A stretch of DNA of 64,000 bases from Tolypeutes matacus (GCA_026826555.1 JAKSZT010054304.1:29041579-29105578); one strand, 5' to 3'. Counted from the stretch's first letter, positions 12,518 through 24,389 are shown. Notes: generated from the letters alone by a model not told the origin. Translations and numbers: made by a program.

Positions 12518-12693
12518 GGGAAGCGGCTGTGGCTCAATCAGTAGGGCTCCCGTTTACCATATGGGAGGCCCCGGGTTCGGTTCCCGGGGCCTCCTGGTGA
12601 AGGCAAGCCCGCCTGCACGGCGTGGTTAGCTGACCCAGCAAGCACAAGCAGCAAGGGGGGGATAAATGAATAAATAAATAAAATCTTAAAAAA
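12518..12693 (+). mobile_element. Young tRNA-derived SINE (DAS type, Xenarthra)
   Basis: A GC-rich body of about 135 bp with a tRNA-like head, followed by an A-rich tail that includes an AAATA/AATG microsatellite stretch and a final A run. The head carries an A box near 12,530-12,545 and a B box at 12,574-12,584 inside a near-perfect hairpin arm (GGGTTCGGTTCCC). The head is followed by a tRNA-unrelated middle containing GCAAGCACAAGCAGCAAG. Such SINEs are known from armadillos and their relatives as the DAS family. It has a perfect 15-bp target duplication and retains several CpG sites, both signs of a recent insertion. It has no coding capacity and depends on L1 proteins for movement. Confidence 0.85.
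12530..12584 (+). promoter_or_regulatory. Internal Pol III promoter of the SINE (A and B boxes)
   Basis: A box TGGCTCAATCAGTAGG at 12,530-12,545 and B box GGTTCGGTTCC at 12,574-12,584 are spaced as in a tRNA gene, 29 bp apart edge to edge. Both fit Pol III internal promoter consensus well. No run of four or more T follows within the SINE body, so a transcript would run on into flanking DNA. Confidence 0.75.
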
Positions 12694-12708
12694 AAAAATG
12701 GCAGGAGA
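12694..12708 (+). repeat. Target-site duplication, right copy (SINE)
   Basis: Exact second copy of the 15-bp duplication at 12,503-12,517, directly after the SINE A tail. Confidence 0.9.
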
Positions 12709-13539
12709 ATCTCATGGTGCCCTTGTAAGCTCCTTGCCCATCCCTTACCCAGTTGAGTGGAGAGCTAACCTGTGGTCCCATTGTGGGTCCTTGGCTCTGT
12801 TCCAGAGTTAACAGAGTAACCTCTACACATATACTGGTATGCCTGTATGCCCATAACAATCTATCCAGTTGCAGCATGAAAGATTGAACCATGAAATTCA
12901 TCTCTGGCTCTTCCTCCCAGAACTTGCCCTGCAGGCAGAAGTTTGAAGGCAACAAAACAGTATAAGAAACAATAAAATCATAGTGGCATGGGGCAAAGGA
13001 TAAATGGCTTTAATTATATAATTGAGCACCTGGGAGGTGGGGAGATTATTTCATAATGAGTGGAGGGAATATTCAGATTCCTATAAATGGGAAAATTCCC
13101 AAGGCCATGAGAAAGCACAAGCCGAGGTCAAGACTAGTGCTTGGAGAGATAGAGAGATCCGGGCACTTCATTTTTACCTTGTGCTGATCTTCTTCATAAG
13201 AGGGCTAAATTCTTAATGAAAGCACCACCAAAACAGAGCTAATTTCAAAGATTAGAAAAGTAATGTGTGCATTGGTTTGTTTATTTTTATTAACTCTTAA
13301 TACTCAAGGAAATTTCTGTCTTATCATGAGCTGCATACAAACATAAGGAACAGACAGCTCAGGGACTAAATCCCAGAGCTGACATATTAAAATATTAAAA
13401 TGTACAGTGGGCAACAAAAGAATTAAAAAAAGACACAGGAAATGATAGCTCATCCAAATGCAGAGATAAAAATTCAGAAACCAAAAAAAAGATCAAAATT
13501 TGAAAATGTCCAATCAAGACATTAAATAAATGATCTTCA

Positions 13540-14251
13540 ATATACTCATGGAGATAAAAGAAAACACAGAGAAAGAATTAAAGGATTTTTTTATCAGGAA
13601 AATAATGAATAAACTATATGAAAATCTCAAAGAGATAAAAATTTTAGAAAGGAACCAAAGAGAAATAATAGCGTTAAAAACCATAGTAACTGAAATGAAT
13701 ATTCCCTAGAGGGCTTCAACAACAGATTGGAGTTATCAGAAGAAAGAATCAGTGAACTGAAAGGCAAGAAAATTAATATGACTTAAGTGTAGGTGCAGAA
13801 AGCAAAAGAATGAAAAAGTGAACAAGGCCTAAGAGAACTGTGGGACACTATCAAGCATAATAAAATATTATAGGAATCTCAGAAGGAGAAAATAAAGAAA
13901 AGAGACAAAAGGAATATTCAAAGAAATAATGGCAGAAAATTTCCCAAATTTAATGAATGACATAAATATACACATTCAAGAAGCCCAATAAACAGTAAGG
14001 GGATAAACTCAAAGAGAGCCATGCCTAGATACATAGTAGACATACTGTCAAATGATAAGGAAAAGGATAGAGTTCTGGAAGCTTCAGGTGAAAAGCCATG
14101 TGTTATATATAAAGGATTTGAAATAAGATTAAGTGCCCATTTCTCATCAGAAACCATGGAGGCAAGAAGGCAGAGGGATGAAATATTTAAGATGTTGAAG
14201 GAAAAAAATTGCCAACCAAGAATTTTATATCTGAATTTGGGGCTAGATTAA
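13540..14251 (+). pseudogene. L1 ORF1 pseudogene
   Basis: ORF1 protein is the RNA-binding chaperone of the L1 particle: a coiled-coil trimer followed by an RRM and a C-terminal domain. The first part here is Lys/Glu-rich (KEIKILERNQREI-like) but interrupted by stops. The longest intact piece, 14,021-14,251, begins MPRYIVDILSNDKEKDRVLE and contains the conserved SSETMEARR block and KNCQPRILYL. These match the ORF1 C-terminal domain of the L1 at 60,739-61,011 residue for residue over long runs. The frame ends just after this block, so the last part is lost. Confidence 0.8.
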
Positions 14252-14800
14252 GATACTCTCAGATGAAAAAAAAGTTAGCAGGAGTTTTTGACCTGCCCTT
14301 CAAGCAATGGTAAGAGATTTCCCTGGACTGAAATAAAAAGACAGTTAATACTGGATTGAAGTGGAATAAAGAAATAAAGAACTCTAGTAAAGGTAATCAT
14401 ATGGGTGATTATAAATGCCAGTAATATTATATTGTATTTTTGGTATGTAACCCTATCTTTCACTTTTTACAGTTTCTAAAATATAAATAATAAAAAATGG
14501 ATTGATAAATCTGTGGTTTTGGACATACAATCTATAAAGATAGAGTTTGCAACATGAGTACATAAAAAGGGAGTGGGGAGAAGTATATAAGAAGAGTGTT
14601 TGTGTATGCCATTGAAGTGAACTGGGAATCAAATCAAACATGATTGTTACAGGTTTAGGATGATAAACTTAAGGCCCATGGTAACCACAAAGAAAAGATA
14701 TGAAAAATGTATACAGAAAGAAATGAGAAAATACTCAAATGGTGTAATACAAAACATCAAATAAATATGAAAGTAGGCATTAATGAAAGAATTGAAGGAA

Positions 14801-14853
14801 ATATATATAATACTATATATATATATATATATATATATAAATATATATATATG
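14801..14853. repeat. (AT)n microsatellite in L1 spacer
   Basis: More than 20 AT units with one AA interruption. It sits between the L1 inter-ORF spacer and the start of ORF2 homology and may hide a small deletion there. Confidence 0.95.
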
Positions 14854-14879
14854 TAAAGAAGTTTGAAAGTGAATGGACA

Positions 14880-16735
14880 GAAAAATATATACCATGCAAA
14901 CAGCAACCAAAAGAGAGCTTGGGTAGCTATGCTAAGATCAGGTAAAATAGGCCTTAATTCAAAAGTTCTTATGAGGAACAAAGAAGGATAATATATACTG
15001 ATAAAGGGGTCAATTCAATTGTAAATATATAAGCACTTAATGGCAGAGCCCTATATATATAAAGCAAATATTGAAAGATTTGAAGGGAGAAATAGACAAT
15101 TCTATAGTAATGCTAGGAGACTTCAATATACATACCACTTTCAATAATAGATAGAACATCTAGACAGGAGATCAATAAGGCAATAGAAGACAGGAATGAA
15201 ACCATAAAATAATTAGACCTAACAGACATATATATAACGCTTCACCCAAAAGCAAGTGTATACACATTGTCTTCTACTGAACATGTATCATTCTTCAGGA
15301 TATTAGGTCACAAAGCAAGCCTGAGTAAATTTAAAAATATTGACCACTGTGGAATGAAGCTAGAAATCATTATCAGTGTGAGCATAAGATAATTCACAAA
15401 TATTTGGAAATTAAAGAAAATACTTTTAGATAACTACTGGGTCAAAGAAGATATCAAAAGGGATATCATGAAATATCTTGAGGATGCAAATGAAATCACA
15501 ACATACAAAAAATTGTGGGATGCTCCAAAATCAGTGCTGAGAGGGAATGTCAAGCTCTAAATACATATATTAAAAAAGATCTGAAATCAGAGATCTAACC
15601 TCACAACTGGAGTGTCTAGAAAAAAAGAAGAGTAAATTAAGCCCAAAATGAGCAGAGGAAGAAAATAACAAAGATTACAGTGGAGATAAATGAAATTAAG
15701 AATAAAAAATAATAGAAAGAATCAAGGAAATCATAAGTTAGTTTTTGAAAAGATCAACGAATTCAGCAAAACCTTAGCTAGACTTAAAGAAAAAAAAGAT
15801 GGAGGATACATATCACTAAAATAAAAAAATGAAATGGTAGACATTACAATGAACCTACCGCACACACAAAAAAAGGATTATAAGAAGATACTATGAACAA
15901 CAGCACACCAACAAATTAGATAATCTAGATGAAATGAACAAATTCCTAGAAATAAACAAACTACCTACACTGACTAAAGAAGAAATAGAAAATATCAACA
16001 TAAAAATAACAAGTAAAGGGATTGAATCAGTATTCAAAAGCCCAGGATCATATGGTTTCACTGGTGAATTTTACCAAATATTCCAAGAAGAATTAACACT
16101 TGTCCAAAATTTCTTCAAAATTTTGAAGAGAAAGGAACACACCATAGCTCATTCATGAGGTCAGCATCACTCCCAAACCAAAGCCAGGTGATACCCCAAG
16201 AAAAGAAAATTAGAGACCAATATCCCTTATGAACATAGCTGCACAAATCCTTAACAAAATACTAACAAAATAATTCAAAAGCACATCAAAGGAATTATAC
16301 ACAATGACAATGTGGGGTATATTCCAGATGTGCAACGGTGGTTCTGTGTAAGAAAATTAATTAACATAAATTAGTGTAATGCACCACATTACTAGAACAA
16401 AGAACGAAAAACAAATTAAAACAAAACAAAAAACACACATGGTCATCTTATTGATGCAGCAAAAGAGGTAATTAACAAAATCCAGCTCTCCTTCTTGCTA
16501 AGAAAAACTTAGACAAGTGGGCAATAGAAGGAAACTTCTGCAACATGATAAGGGTCATCTATGAAATGCCTACTGTTAAAATAAACCTCATTAATGAAAG
16601 ACTGAAAGCTATTCCCCTAAGATCAAGAATAAGACAAGGGTGGCCACTGTCATGACTATTATTTGAAATTTTACTGGAAATTCTAGCCAAAGAAATTAAA
16701 TTTCATATACTGACAGTATAAGGATGGACTCATAT
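14880..16735 (+). pseudogene. L1 ORF2 pseudogene (endonuclease and RT start)
   Basis: Endonuclease DNA begins near 14,880 with codons resembling NSNQKRAWVAML. A block near 15,230 corresponds to YITLHPKASVYTLSS. The open piece 15,934-16,158 begins MNKFLEINKLPTLTKEEIEN and carries SPGSYGFTGEFYQIFQEEL, the conserved block ahead of the RT palm. Near 16,620 the frame gives RIRQGWPLS then a stop then LLFEILLEILA, which is the RT fingers/palm motif. Homology ends about 100 bp later, before the catalytic FxDD. At least ten stops or shifts separate the pieces. Confidence 0.75.
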
Positions 16736-16739
16736 TCCC

Positions 16740-17760
16740 AAAATGTTTTGTTTGGTAAACAAAATGAATGAATAAGTGAATGAATGAACCACAAATGTAG
16801 TGATAATAATTATGATAAATAAGTTACTTTGTAGAATTAAAAAGTAATAGATTTTGTGTTGTTTGTAAATTTGCAGCTGAAGTTTATAATTATATTTATT
16901 ATGTATTAATTCAAAATCCTATGAATGAGTGGATTTGTTTTACCATGATTATTTGACAGCAACATTAATTGAATTAGTGCAATCCAGAAAAATTGCTCAA
17001 AGTATTTATTGAACTATGATTGCTGTCTGTATTTTTTTTAAAAGAAAGACACATTTAATTAAAATGTCCCAATTAACCCAAACTAAAATAATACCATAGA
17101 AGGCTACATTATTTTTCTAGGAATTACTCTTTTTACTATTTCATATGTCTAGATTTCAGTGTTTTCTGAATCTCTAGAGCAAACTCTAAAGCAAAACTTT
17201 AGAGATATGAGAGGCAAATTTACTGAAACTCATTTGCTTTTCTTCAAATTTATGAGTTACTATGATGTCATAAGCAAAATATAAAGATTGCATCATTCAT
17301 TTTCTATTCATTTAACAATCATTCAAAAGCCAAAACAGTATTTGTTTAACATGGTTACCTTTCTAAAGCAAAAAAGTAAACATAATTGAAGTAGCTCTTC
17401 TCATGTAAACAGTACTACAAATGGTTGTCAGGGGGATTTAAAAATGTACAGGATATCCCTTGCATGAGTAAATATAATACAAAATTGCTATGCTTTCCAT
17501 TTTTCCTAAGGCAGTGAAAACCTTGCAGAACTCAATGGCCTTGATCACATATGTTTTCTTATATTTTAAAGGATTATCTCCGCAGGAAGCTAGATCAAAA
17601 CCGAGAAAAAGTTCTTAATTGCATTCTTTATTCAGCAAAAATCTGGTTATGAACCTGACAGCTCCATATACGAACAAAAAGTAAGGGTTGAAATTAGAGT
17701 TATTTGAAAGTTCTACCAAGTAAATGTAGTTAAATTTTGCTATGTGATAAATAGCTCATC
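16740..17760. other. AT-rich, no family assigned
   Basis: Contains a short GAAT-type tract near 16,763-16,790 and otherwise nothing I recognise on either strand. Confidence 0.35.
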
Positions 17761-17761
17761 A

Positions 17762-17965
17762 ATTTTTTTTTTTACTACAGAAGTTGTAAGTTTACAGAAA
17801 ATCATGCAGAAAATACAGACATCCCATATACCCCCCCTCATTATTAACACCTTGCATTAGCATGGTGAATTTGTTACAATTGATAAAAGATTGTTTTTAT
17901 AATTGTACTATTAATTATAGAACATGGTTTACATTATGGTTCACTGGGTTGTACAGTCCTGCTTT
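17762..17965 (-). mobile_element. Terminal piece of the long L1 3' UTR
   Basis: Aligns with the left end of the minus-strand module at 47,370-47,570. Both have a T-rich start, then a stretch mirroring TTTACAGAAAATC, a C run (17,831-17,838 here), a CATTA block and ACATGGTTTACATTATGGTT near 17,921. It is a short 5'-truncated L1 3' end on the minus strand. The poly-T at about 17,763-17,773 would be its A tail. Confidence 0.6.
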
Positions 17966-18149
17966 TTTCTTAAATTTTTATTCTGGTAACATATGTACAA
18001 TTTAAAATTTTCCCTTATAACAAACATTCAAAAATATAATTCAGTGCCATTAATTAATGCTTAAATTGTACAGCATTTCTATTTGGGATGATGGAAAAGT
18101 TTTGGTAATGAATGGTGGTAATGTTCACACAATATTGTCATCAAATATG

Positions 18150-18690
18150 TTTTGCTTTCTTTTTCTTCATTTTTTTTAATAAGCTGATTTTTTTAATAAG
18201 CCAAAATCTTCTGAAGGAATCAAACATAAAATAAGTTACTATATTTCAAAGCCACATATATAAAAAAGAGATAACCCATACAATATCATTTTAGCCATAA
18301 ATAAATGTTAATATTAAAATGCATGTATAAACAATATTTATTAAAATATGCTTCATTTTATCCTACTTATTTTTAAAAAATGAAATATCCATCTCTGCTT
18401 GCTTTCAAAAAGTCCAGTATTTATTTCCTGTAGCTTCTTTGATGATTTTTTTAAGGTAAAGATTAGTAGATTAAAATCCCTTCAACTTGCATAAACTATG
18501 GTCACCATCTTGAAATAATGTCCTCATACAACTTCTCCGCAACAAAGGCTGACCCATTGCCCACCACCAGTGTGTGCTTTATATTGATAATGGAAGCTTG
18601 CTTTTTCCAGTTTAATCGAATCTTACAAATACACTTGAAGCTCAGTGTTCCAACTCAACTCCTGAAAGGCATGAGTTGATGAGGCCACAA
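18150..18690. other. Non-coding, unassigned
   Basis: No repeat recognised. The part 18,480-18,690 is less AT-rich than the rest and may belong to the unclassified block that follows. Confidence 0.3.
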
Positions 18691-19130
18691 GACCAAAGAA
18701 CACACCTTACGTTAGTCAGGCATAAGCTTTATCAGGATTTATGGAGAGGAGAGAATCTTTGACGGCGATAGGTCAAAAAATGAATGAAATCAATACTCCA
18801 CAAAGAGACAGGGAAAATGAGGGTTAATGTAATGGGTCTCAGGACAAGGATATTCCATAGGGGTGACAACAAAGACATTCCATAGGGTATGAGAACAGAG
18901 TTCCTGCTAGGGTCATGTGAAGCCTACACATGGGGAGAGGTGATGTTCTCAGTACACTCATAAGGAAGGATATTTATCGAGGACAATTACTGCTTTGGGA
19001 AAATTATAGTTTATAATGCCATCTATGCATTCTCAGCCCTCTGAAGAGGTTTGTTAACCTTTAACTTATGCCTAGGTCACAGAGGAGGACTTAGGGGGGG
19101 CCCTGGGTCCCCACACTCAGGATGTATGAA
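18690..19130. other. Unclassified GC-richer block, possible LTR
   Basis: A purine-rich plus strand with a G run at 19,092-19,098 and repeated GACATTCCATAGGG-like phrases (about 18,850 and 18,875). It stands out from the AT-rich flanks. Composition and length would fit an ERV LTR on the minus strand, but I cannot match it to a family and no target duplication was found. The 69-codon frame at 19,051-19,260 shows no motif. Confidence 0.35.
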
Positions 19131-19519
19131 AATGGGATTAATTCCACCAGCAAAAATATTTTTCCCTACCAAAACAATCAGATCTTATATCTCTTTAATA
19201 CTTGAAACATCAAAATTTGTAAAAATCTCAGTTTATTATTTTCTCTGCAATGACATCTAAAATTGCTTAGACCCAATTTCCCATTACTATCCTTTCTCAA
19301 AACCATTTTCATTATAAGGTCTTGAATAGCCTTTTCTATGATCGACAAACTCTCCTTCATGCTCACATCCTTCCCTGAAATTTTCTTTTATTATTTTCTA
19401 TTTCCTGTCATTAGAATGGATGTTTCCTGAGAGAATGGACTTTTTCTCTCATATCTATCACCTAGAAAAATCTGTGGAATACAACATATACTCATTGCTG
19501 AGTGTAATGTTGAATAAAA

Positions 19520-19735
19520 CAAAAAGATCCAAAGCTTATATAGAGTATACTATGTACAGACACTCAAATAAATACTTAACATTAATCAACTCATTTATTC
19601 CTAAAAAGAATATTTTGAGTGAATCAGGAAAAGAGACAAAGAGATGTAAAATAACGTATTTGGCTAAAATTGTATAGCTAAGGTTGGAAACCAAGCAGTC
19701 CATTTCCAAAGTCCACACTCTGAATCATTTGGCCC
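19520..19735 (+). mobile_element. MIR SINE (ancient)
   Basis: Follows the MIR core-to-3' order: a block like ACTCATTTATTCC near 19,587, a decayed version of the dinucleotide GA-rich block (AGAGACAAAGAGATGTAAAA near 19,631), TTGTATAGCTAAGGTTGGAAACCAAGC (19,670-19,696) and a final CCAAAGTCCACACTCTGAATCA part. MIR is a mammal-wide tRNA-derived SINE. Divergence is high, as expected for its age. Confidence 0.65.
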
Positions 19736-19739
19736 TCTG

Positions 19740-20650
19740 AATATTTGAAATTATTTTTCTTAAAAAAAGTGATGTTTCCCATTTTGAAGCACTTTAAACT
19801 AGAGATTTATCTTTGTAATACACATTGATTTATTTACTAGGGTAGATGCCAGTGACCTAATAAATGAACAATGAAATGTCATAGGATTAGAGACATGACA
19901 CACATAACATATTTTTCTTAAAATATCAGACAAAGGTAATTTCAGACAGGTCAGCCTTATCAGAACCTGGTCTGAACTTCATTGACTCACCTGAAAGCTG
20001 CATTTTTCTTTTTTTAAACTGGAAAATTGCCATTGATAGATAGTATGTCTTCAGAAGACTGTTGGAATGAATGACGTTTTTTCTCTTCAATATTTTAATC
20101 TTTAGAACACGTTTTTAAAATAAAGATAGTTTAGAACAAGGTACTTAAATACATAGACTGTTTTGAGCTTAAGTGATTTGCATTAGGGATTCTATTACTT
20201 AATTCTGATACAGTTCTCTAAAGAGATAAGCATTTTCTATTTCAAAAGTTCTCAAAGGGTGGGGTTATGTTATTATGTTTGCACCTTTGTTTGCCCAGAT
20301 CCCCATTCTGATAGAACGTAAGCATATGTCTTAGGTTTGGATAGTTAAATATATAGAAATAGGACTTTGAATGTATAGTTAATACTCCAAAGAAGCAGAT
20401 TTAGAGAAGAATTTAGTTTCATAGCAGTAATTTATAGCACAGAAACATCCAGATTCCAGAGGCAATAATGGAAGAAGTACCAACACTACCTAAAGCTTAA
20501 TTTTCCAGCAATGTTGCTGTTGCCATCAGAAATCCCAGAATCCAGTGGTGGTGGTGGTAGTGTTTTTAGTGGGCATGGACTTTGGCATTTTTTTGGATCA
20601 GGTTCCAGCCACTCAAGCAAAAGAAGCATGTTGACAGAAAACAGGATTTC
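19740..20650. other. Non-coding, unassigned
   Basis: AT-rich sequence. A GGTGGTGGTGGTAG run at 20,546-20,559 is a short GGT repeat. Nothing else is recognised. Confidence 0.3.
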
Positions 20651-20654
20651 CCAG

Positions 20655-21065
20655 ATTAAAAAACTATAACATGGGATATGCATACAACGGAATATTATCC
20701 AGCTGTAGAAAGGAATGAAGTTCTGATGTATGCTACAACACAGATGAACACTGACAACCTCCTATTGAGTGAAATAAGCCACCCACATAAAGACAAATAC
20801 TGCATGATCTCTCTTATATGAAATAACTAGAAGAAGCAAATTTTATAGAGACAATGGTGGTTTATGGCATATTGAGGCAGGGAGAATGGGGAGGGAAGAA
20901 GGAATTAAAGCTTAACTGATGAAAGCAAGGGTAATAAATGTCAGTTATGGTATTGTGAATATACTAATACTACTAAATTATACAATTGAATATGGTTAAG
21001 AAAGGGAAAATTTGTGCTATATGTTGGTTATTATATAAAAAGTTAAAAGAATTAAAATTTAAAAA
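20655..21065 (+). mobile_element. L1 3' end (ORF2 C-terminus and 3' UTR)
   Basis: Begins in the block GCATACAACGGAATATTATC (20,679-20,698), the end of ORF2 in older mammalian L1s. It continues through GAATGAAGTTCTGATG, GTGAAATAAGCCACCC and CTGCATGATCTCTCTTATAT to a TTATATAAAAAGTTAAAAG end. The order matches 1,140-1,330 in the first L1. It is a 5'-truncated copy of about 410 bp. Confidence 0.75.
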
Positions 21066-21224
21066 TCTTTATTTGAAAAAACCACTATGTCTTGAGTATC
21101 TCTGCTATAGTTTTAAGCTGAGGGAATTAATTGGAAGTAAATAAATCGGTAGACCACAAAAGTTTTAATGACTCTGCCTTGATAGATGATATACATATAT
21201 ATATGTATGATATATATAGGGACA

Positions 21225-21291
21225 GATGGATGGATGGATGGATGGATGGATGGATGGATGGATGGATGGATGGAAGAATGGATGGATGGAC
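21225..21291. repeat. (ATGG)n microsatellite
   Basis: About 16 ATGG units with one GAAG interruption near 21,275. It generates open frames on both strands (Met-Asp-Gly-Trp repeats, or His-Pro-Ser-Ile repeats on the minus strand) that are artefacts. A preceding ATAT tract at 21,190-21,220 adds to the low complexity. Confidence 0.95.
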
Positions 21292-21299
21292 GACATGTA

Positions 21300-22590
21300 T
21301 ATGTGTGGCCATTCTATTGCTATCGAGTCATTAAGGTACTTTCCATGTTTCTTAATGCCCACCTTCAAGAAATATGCAGGTAGAACTCTTCAGCTGAAAT
21401 ATGAGCATCATGCTCCATGCTCAAAAAAAGTAGAGTTCATGGAGACCAATGAACAAGAATACACTTTCTACAGGGCGGAACTGGGCATGAATGATAAGGT
21501 ACCTGAGTAGCACAGTTCACTGCATTGGACATTTTAAGGGAAGAACATTCTCAACCTTAAAAGAAAGAAATGAGGTGTCAATATTTTGTTTCTTCTTGGA
21601 TGAGAACAAGAATGTATGGTGTTCCAGTTCTTTGTGGAGTTCTCTTATAACCGCGAAAAGTTAAACTGTGGACAAAACTGATTTAAAAAGTTTGGAGAAA
21701 GTCAAAAGAATGACAGAAAATATAAAATGGAAAAATTTTTGGGCTAATCTTAGAGCCCATACCACCTCTGGACTTCCAGTTATGCTTGCCAAAATAAAAT
21801 TTCTTATTTTAAGTCAACTTTTCATTTTATTACATGTAAACTAAAGAATCTTCATCTAAACACACATAATCCAATGTGTATATTGATATATTTGTTTTTT
21901 TTTTTATCCCAGAGTCGTTCGACATGTTGCCTTTTAATAAATCCCTCTTCTTTTTTATGTATGCCTATATGTCTTTATATTTGGATATTATTATCTCTGT
22001 GAATAATAATGAGCTATTTTTAAAAATTTTATTTAGTTCCATTAGGCCAGTATTTTTGTCATGTATCTGAGCCTTTCTGTTTCATTTATAAGGCTTTCTT
22101 CCAATGACTGTTTATTTGCAAAAGTGTAAAGGATAACTAAAGCTCTGTTTATGAGAGTGGGTTTTTTCATGACAGATTAAACTTTAGGAAGGGTGGGAAG
22201 GAAAATCTTGCTTTTATGTTATTGGAAACCTATTTGTTAATAATAACTCTAGTTGCTTGGTTTTTCCAAGAAGATTAAAACACTTCAGAGTATTCATCTT
22301 TGGTTTTTTCATGTGGCAAGAGCTGGGACTATAAGGCCAATAGTATTTTGTGTCTGTATGTGTGTATGTGTGGTATGTATGACTGTTTATCATATACATC
22401 TTCACTTTGTCGCCAGGTATGCTCCTTACCTTTTTAGTTCTGAATTCCATTAAGTCCATTGTATTCATGTTCAGAGCCTCTGCAAGTTGCTCTCAGAAAC
22501 ATGTGCTGCCACAAAGGCAACAGTTGCTTTGCCAATAATAAAAAAATCAAGAAAAAATAACTCCATCACCCCACAAAGTTGTGACATTTT
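21300..22590. other. Non-coding, unassigned
   Basis: No repeat family recognised. A short TATG/TGTG tract lies at about 22,352-22,380. Open frames up to 94 codons arise from the neighbouring microsatellite. Confidence 0.3.
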
Positions 22591-23700
22591 GCACCCAACC
22601 AGGGAATACTGATTTGATCGATGCCATTATAGTTTTGTCTGTTCTAGAATTTTACATAAATGGAATCATATAGTATGTAGTTTTTTGTGTCCAACTTCTT
22701 TTGTTGCACATAATGTCTGTAAGATGTATCTATGTTTTGTTCGGCAGTTTGTTAACATTATTGTTGAGTATATTCTGTACTGGTATATATTTGTATCCAT
22801 ATCTACACTGTGAGTGCTGTCATTACATACAATTTGTCTTCATTTCTTTTCAGCTTTTGATGTATATTTGTATTTTCCAGGCTTTGGAACTTGGAAACCA
22901 TACTAAAATGTTTGCATGGATATTTGTATATATGGCTCTCTGAAACCTGTGTTTGTATTTCTTCATGGTATATACATACATTGGAGTATACTTTTTGATT
23001 ATGGGATATATATGTATATCTCATAAGAAATTGTAAAACTGTTTTGCATTTGTACTATTTTAAACTTCGACCTGAAATGTGTGAGACAATTCCAACTACT
23101 CCACATCCTTGTCAACAGTTTTCAAGTCTTCAAAAAAAATTTTTAGCCATTAAGTTGATGTGAAATGGCATCTAACTGTAGATTTAAATTGTATTTCCAT
23201 GATGACTAATTGCACAGAGGTTCTTTAGATGTGTATTAGCCAGGTCTATTAACTTCTTTAGTGAATTGTCTTCTCAAGCTGTTTTCACAGGTTGATTTGC
23301 CTGTTTTACTGAGTTCTAACAGTTTTTATACATTGGGTATACACATCTCTTCTCAGATAGATAAATGGATGATAGATAAACACATAGATAGATACCTACA
23401 TACATACATACATTGATTCATTGAGTATTTTTCTCAGTTTTTGGTTTGTCTTTTAAAGAACCAATGGTTTTTTTGGACTATATCAAATTTATTAATTTTA
23501 TGACTATTCTTCACTGTCTTCATAAAACCTTTGACCACCCTAAGATTCCAAATATTTTCTCATAAATTTTCTTCTAATAGTTTTATGGTTTTACCTTGAT
23601 CCTTAACCTCTATGACACATTTCACACTAATTTTTATGTTTGGCATATGGTAGTTTTGGAGTTTATTTTTTCAATACAAATAGCTATTAAGTTGTGTAAA
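22590..23700 (-). mobile_element. Old L1 3' region (L1M-like), minus strand
   Basis: The plus-strand text has the reversed look of the end of an old L1. AATGGAATCATATAGTATGT (22,661-22,680) is a variant of the block at 6,948-6,965 in the minus-strand L1 of 5,120-8,690. TCTAACAGTTTTTATACATT (23,315-23,334), TTTGACCACCCTAAGATTCC (23,530-23,549) and CTAATTTTTATGTTTGGCAT (23,627-23,646) follow in the same order as in that element. GATA and TACA tetranucleotide tracts at 23,354-23,412 interrupt it. Confidence 0.65.
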
Positions 23701-23936
23701 ATTATGTTGGCATTAAATTCACCTTAATTTTGATAGAACCTCTGTAGTTGGATATCAACCCTGGACCATCCTTTCAAACTGAATAAAGCACAGAATATTT
23801 CTTTTCCTAGCACAGTGTGGAGTGATCACCCTGCAAATGAGATCTAACCCAGAAAAGGAATAATATATAATAAGCAGACTTTAAAACCTCATGTTATTAA
23901 AAAGAAAGGAAATTATTAATTATATGAAATTATTTA

Positions 23937-24381
23937 ATTTTCTCAGCTGCTAATGCATATATCATACAACAGTTTGGCTTAAACAAAGGGAATTTATTGG
24001 CTTGCAGTTTTGAGGATAGGAAAAGGGTTACATTTTCTCCCCGAAGACTGAGTATTCCAGATCTGGCTGCTGGTGATCCTTGGTCCTTGACTTTTCTGTC
24101 ACATGGCAATGTACATGGCAGTGTCTTCTCCTTTCTCTTTGAATTTCTGTTGACTTCTGGCTTCTGGCTTTTCCCTGTAGCTTCCTCCTTTGTGCCCAAT
24201 TCCCTTTACTTATAAAGACTTCAGCCATATTGGGTTTAGATCAACCTTCATTCAGTTTGGGCACACCTTAACTAATAATATCTTCAAAGGTCCTATTTTT
24301 TAATCAGTTCATACCCACAGGACAAGGGGGTGGAAACTTTTCATGCTTTTTTGTGGGGTACATGATTAATCCCCAAAAGAA
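23937..24381 (-). mobile_element. MaLR-like LTR, minus strand
   Basis: On the minus strand it starts near TTTTGGGGATTAATC (right end) and runs through TAGTTAAGGTGTGCCC, TATAAGTAAAGGGAATTGGG, GCCATGTGACAGAAAAGTCA and CAATAAATTCCCTTTGTTTA to a TTAGCAGCTGAG end at the left. Order and wording match the LTR at 42,043-42,498. It is probably a solo LTR. I could not identify a target duplication. Confidence 0.65.
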
Positions 24382-24389
24382 ATGATATC

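Larger units (their letters stand above)
12330..13320 (+). mobile_element. Probable L1 5' UTR, split by a SINE
   Basis: This stretch is somewhat GC-richer and leads directly into L1 ORF1-like sequence. Parts such as AACAAAGATGGAGG near 12,350 and the CACCTGGGAGGTGG to GAGATCCGGGCACT part (13,026-13,163) resemble old L1 5' UTRs. The DAS-type SINE at 12,518-12,693 interrupts it, so the older element was the landing site. The assignment rests on context and partial resemblance. An 89-codon minus-strand open frame (12,686-12,955) has no recognised motif. Confidence 0.45.
13330..16735 (+). mobile_element. L1M-like element, ORF1 to mid ORF2
   Basis: Order of parts: ORF1 coiled-coil region (13,500-13,910), ORF1 C-terminal domain (13,918-14,280), an unusually long spacer (14,280-14,880), ORF2 endonuclease (14,880-15,530), linker and RT start (15,530-16,735). 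The spacer, with its GAATAAAGAAATAAAGAACT block near 14,365, matches the long inter-ORF spacer of older mammalian L1M elements. The element stops in the RT domain just before the FADD box, so it lacks its 3' end. Stops and frameshifts occur throughout. The probable 5' UTR is listed separately at 12,330-13,320. Confidence 0.8.

Noticed and set aside
12518..12600. tRNA gene
   Set aside because: A and B boxes are present, but the sequence continues into a SINE body with an A tail and a target duplication, so it is a tRNA-derived SINE.
21127..21510. Several open frames on both strands across the ATGG repeat
   Set aside because: Translation of a tetranucleotide microsatellite.
22348..22385. TG microsatellite
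   Set aside because: Too short and interrupted to be of note.
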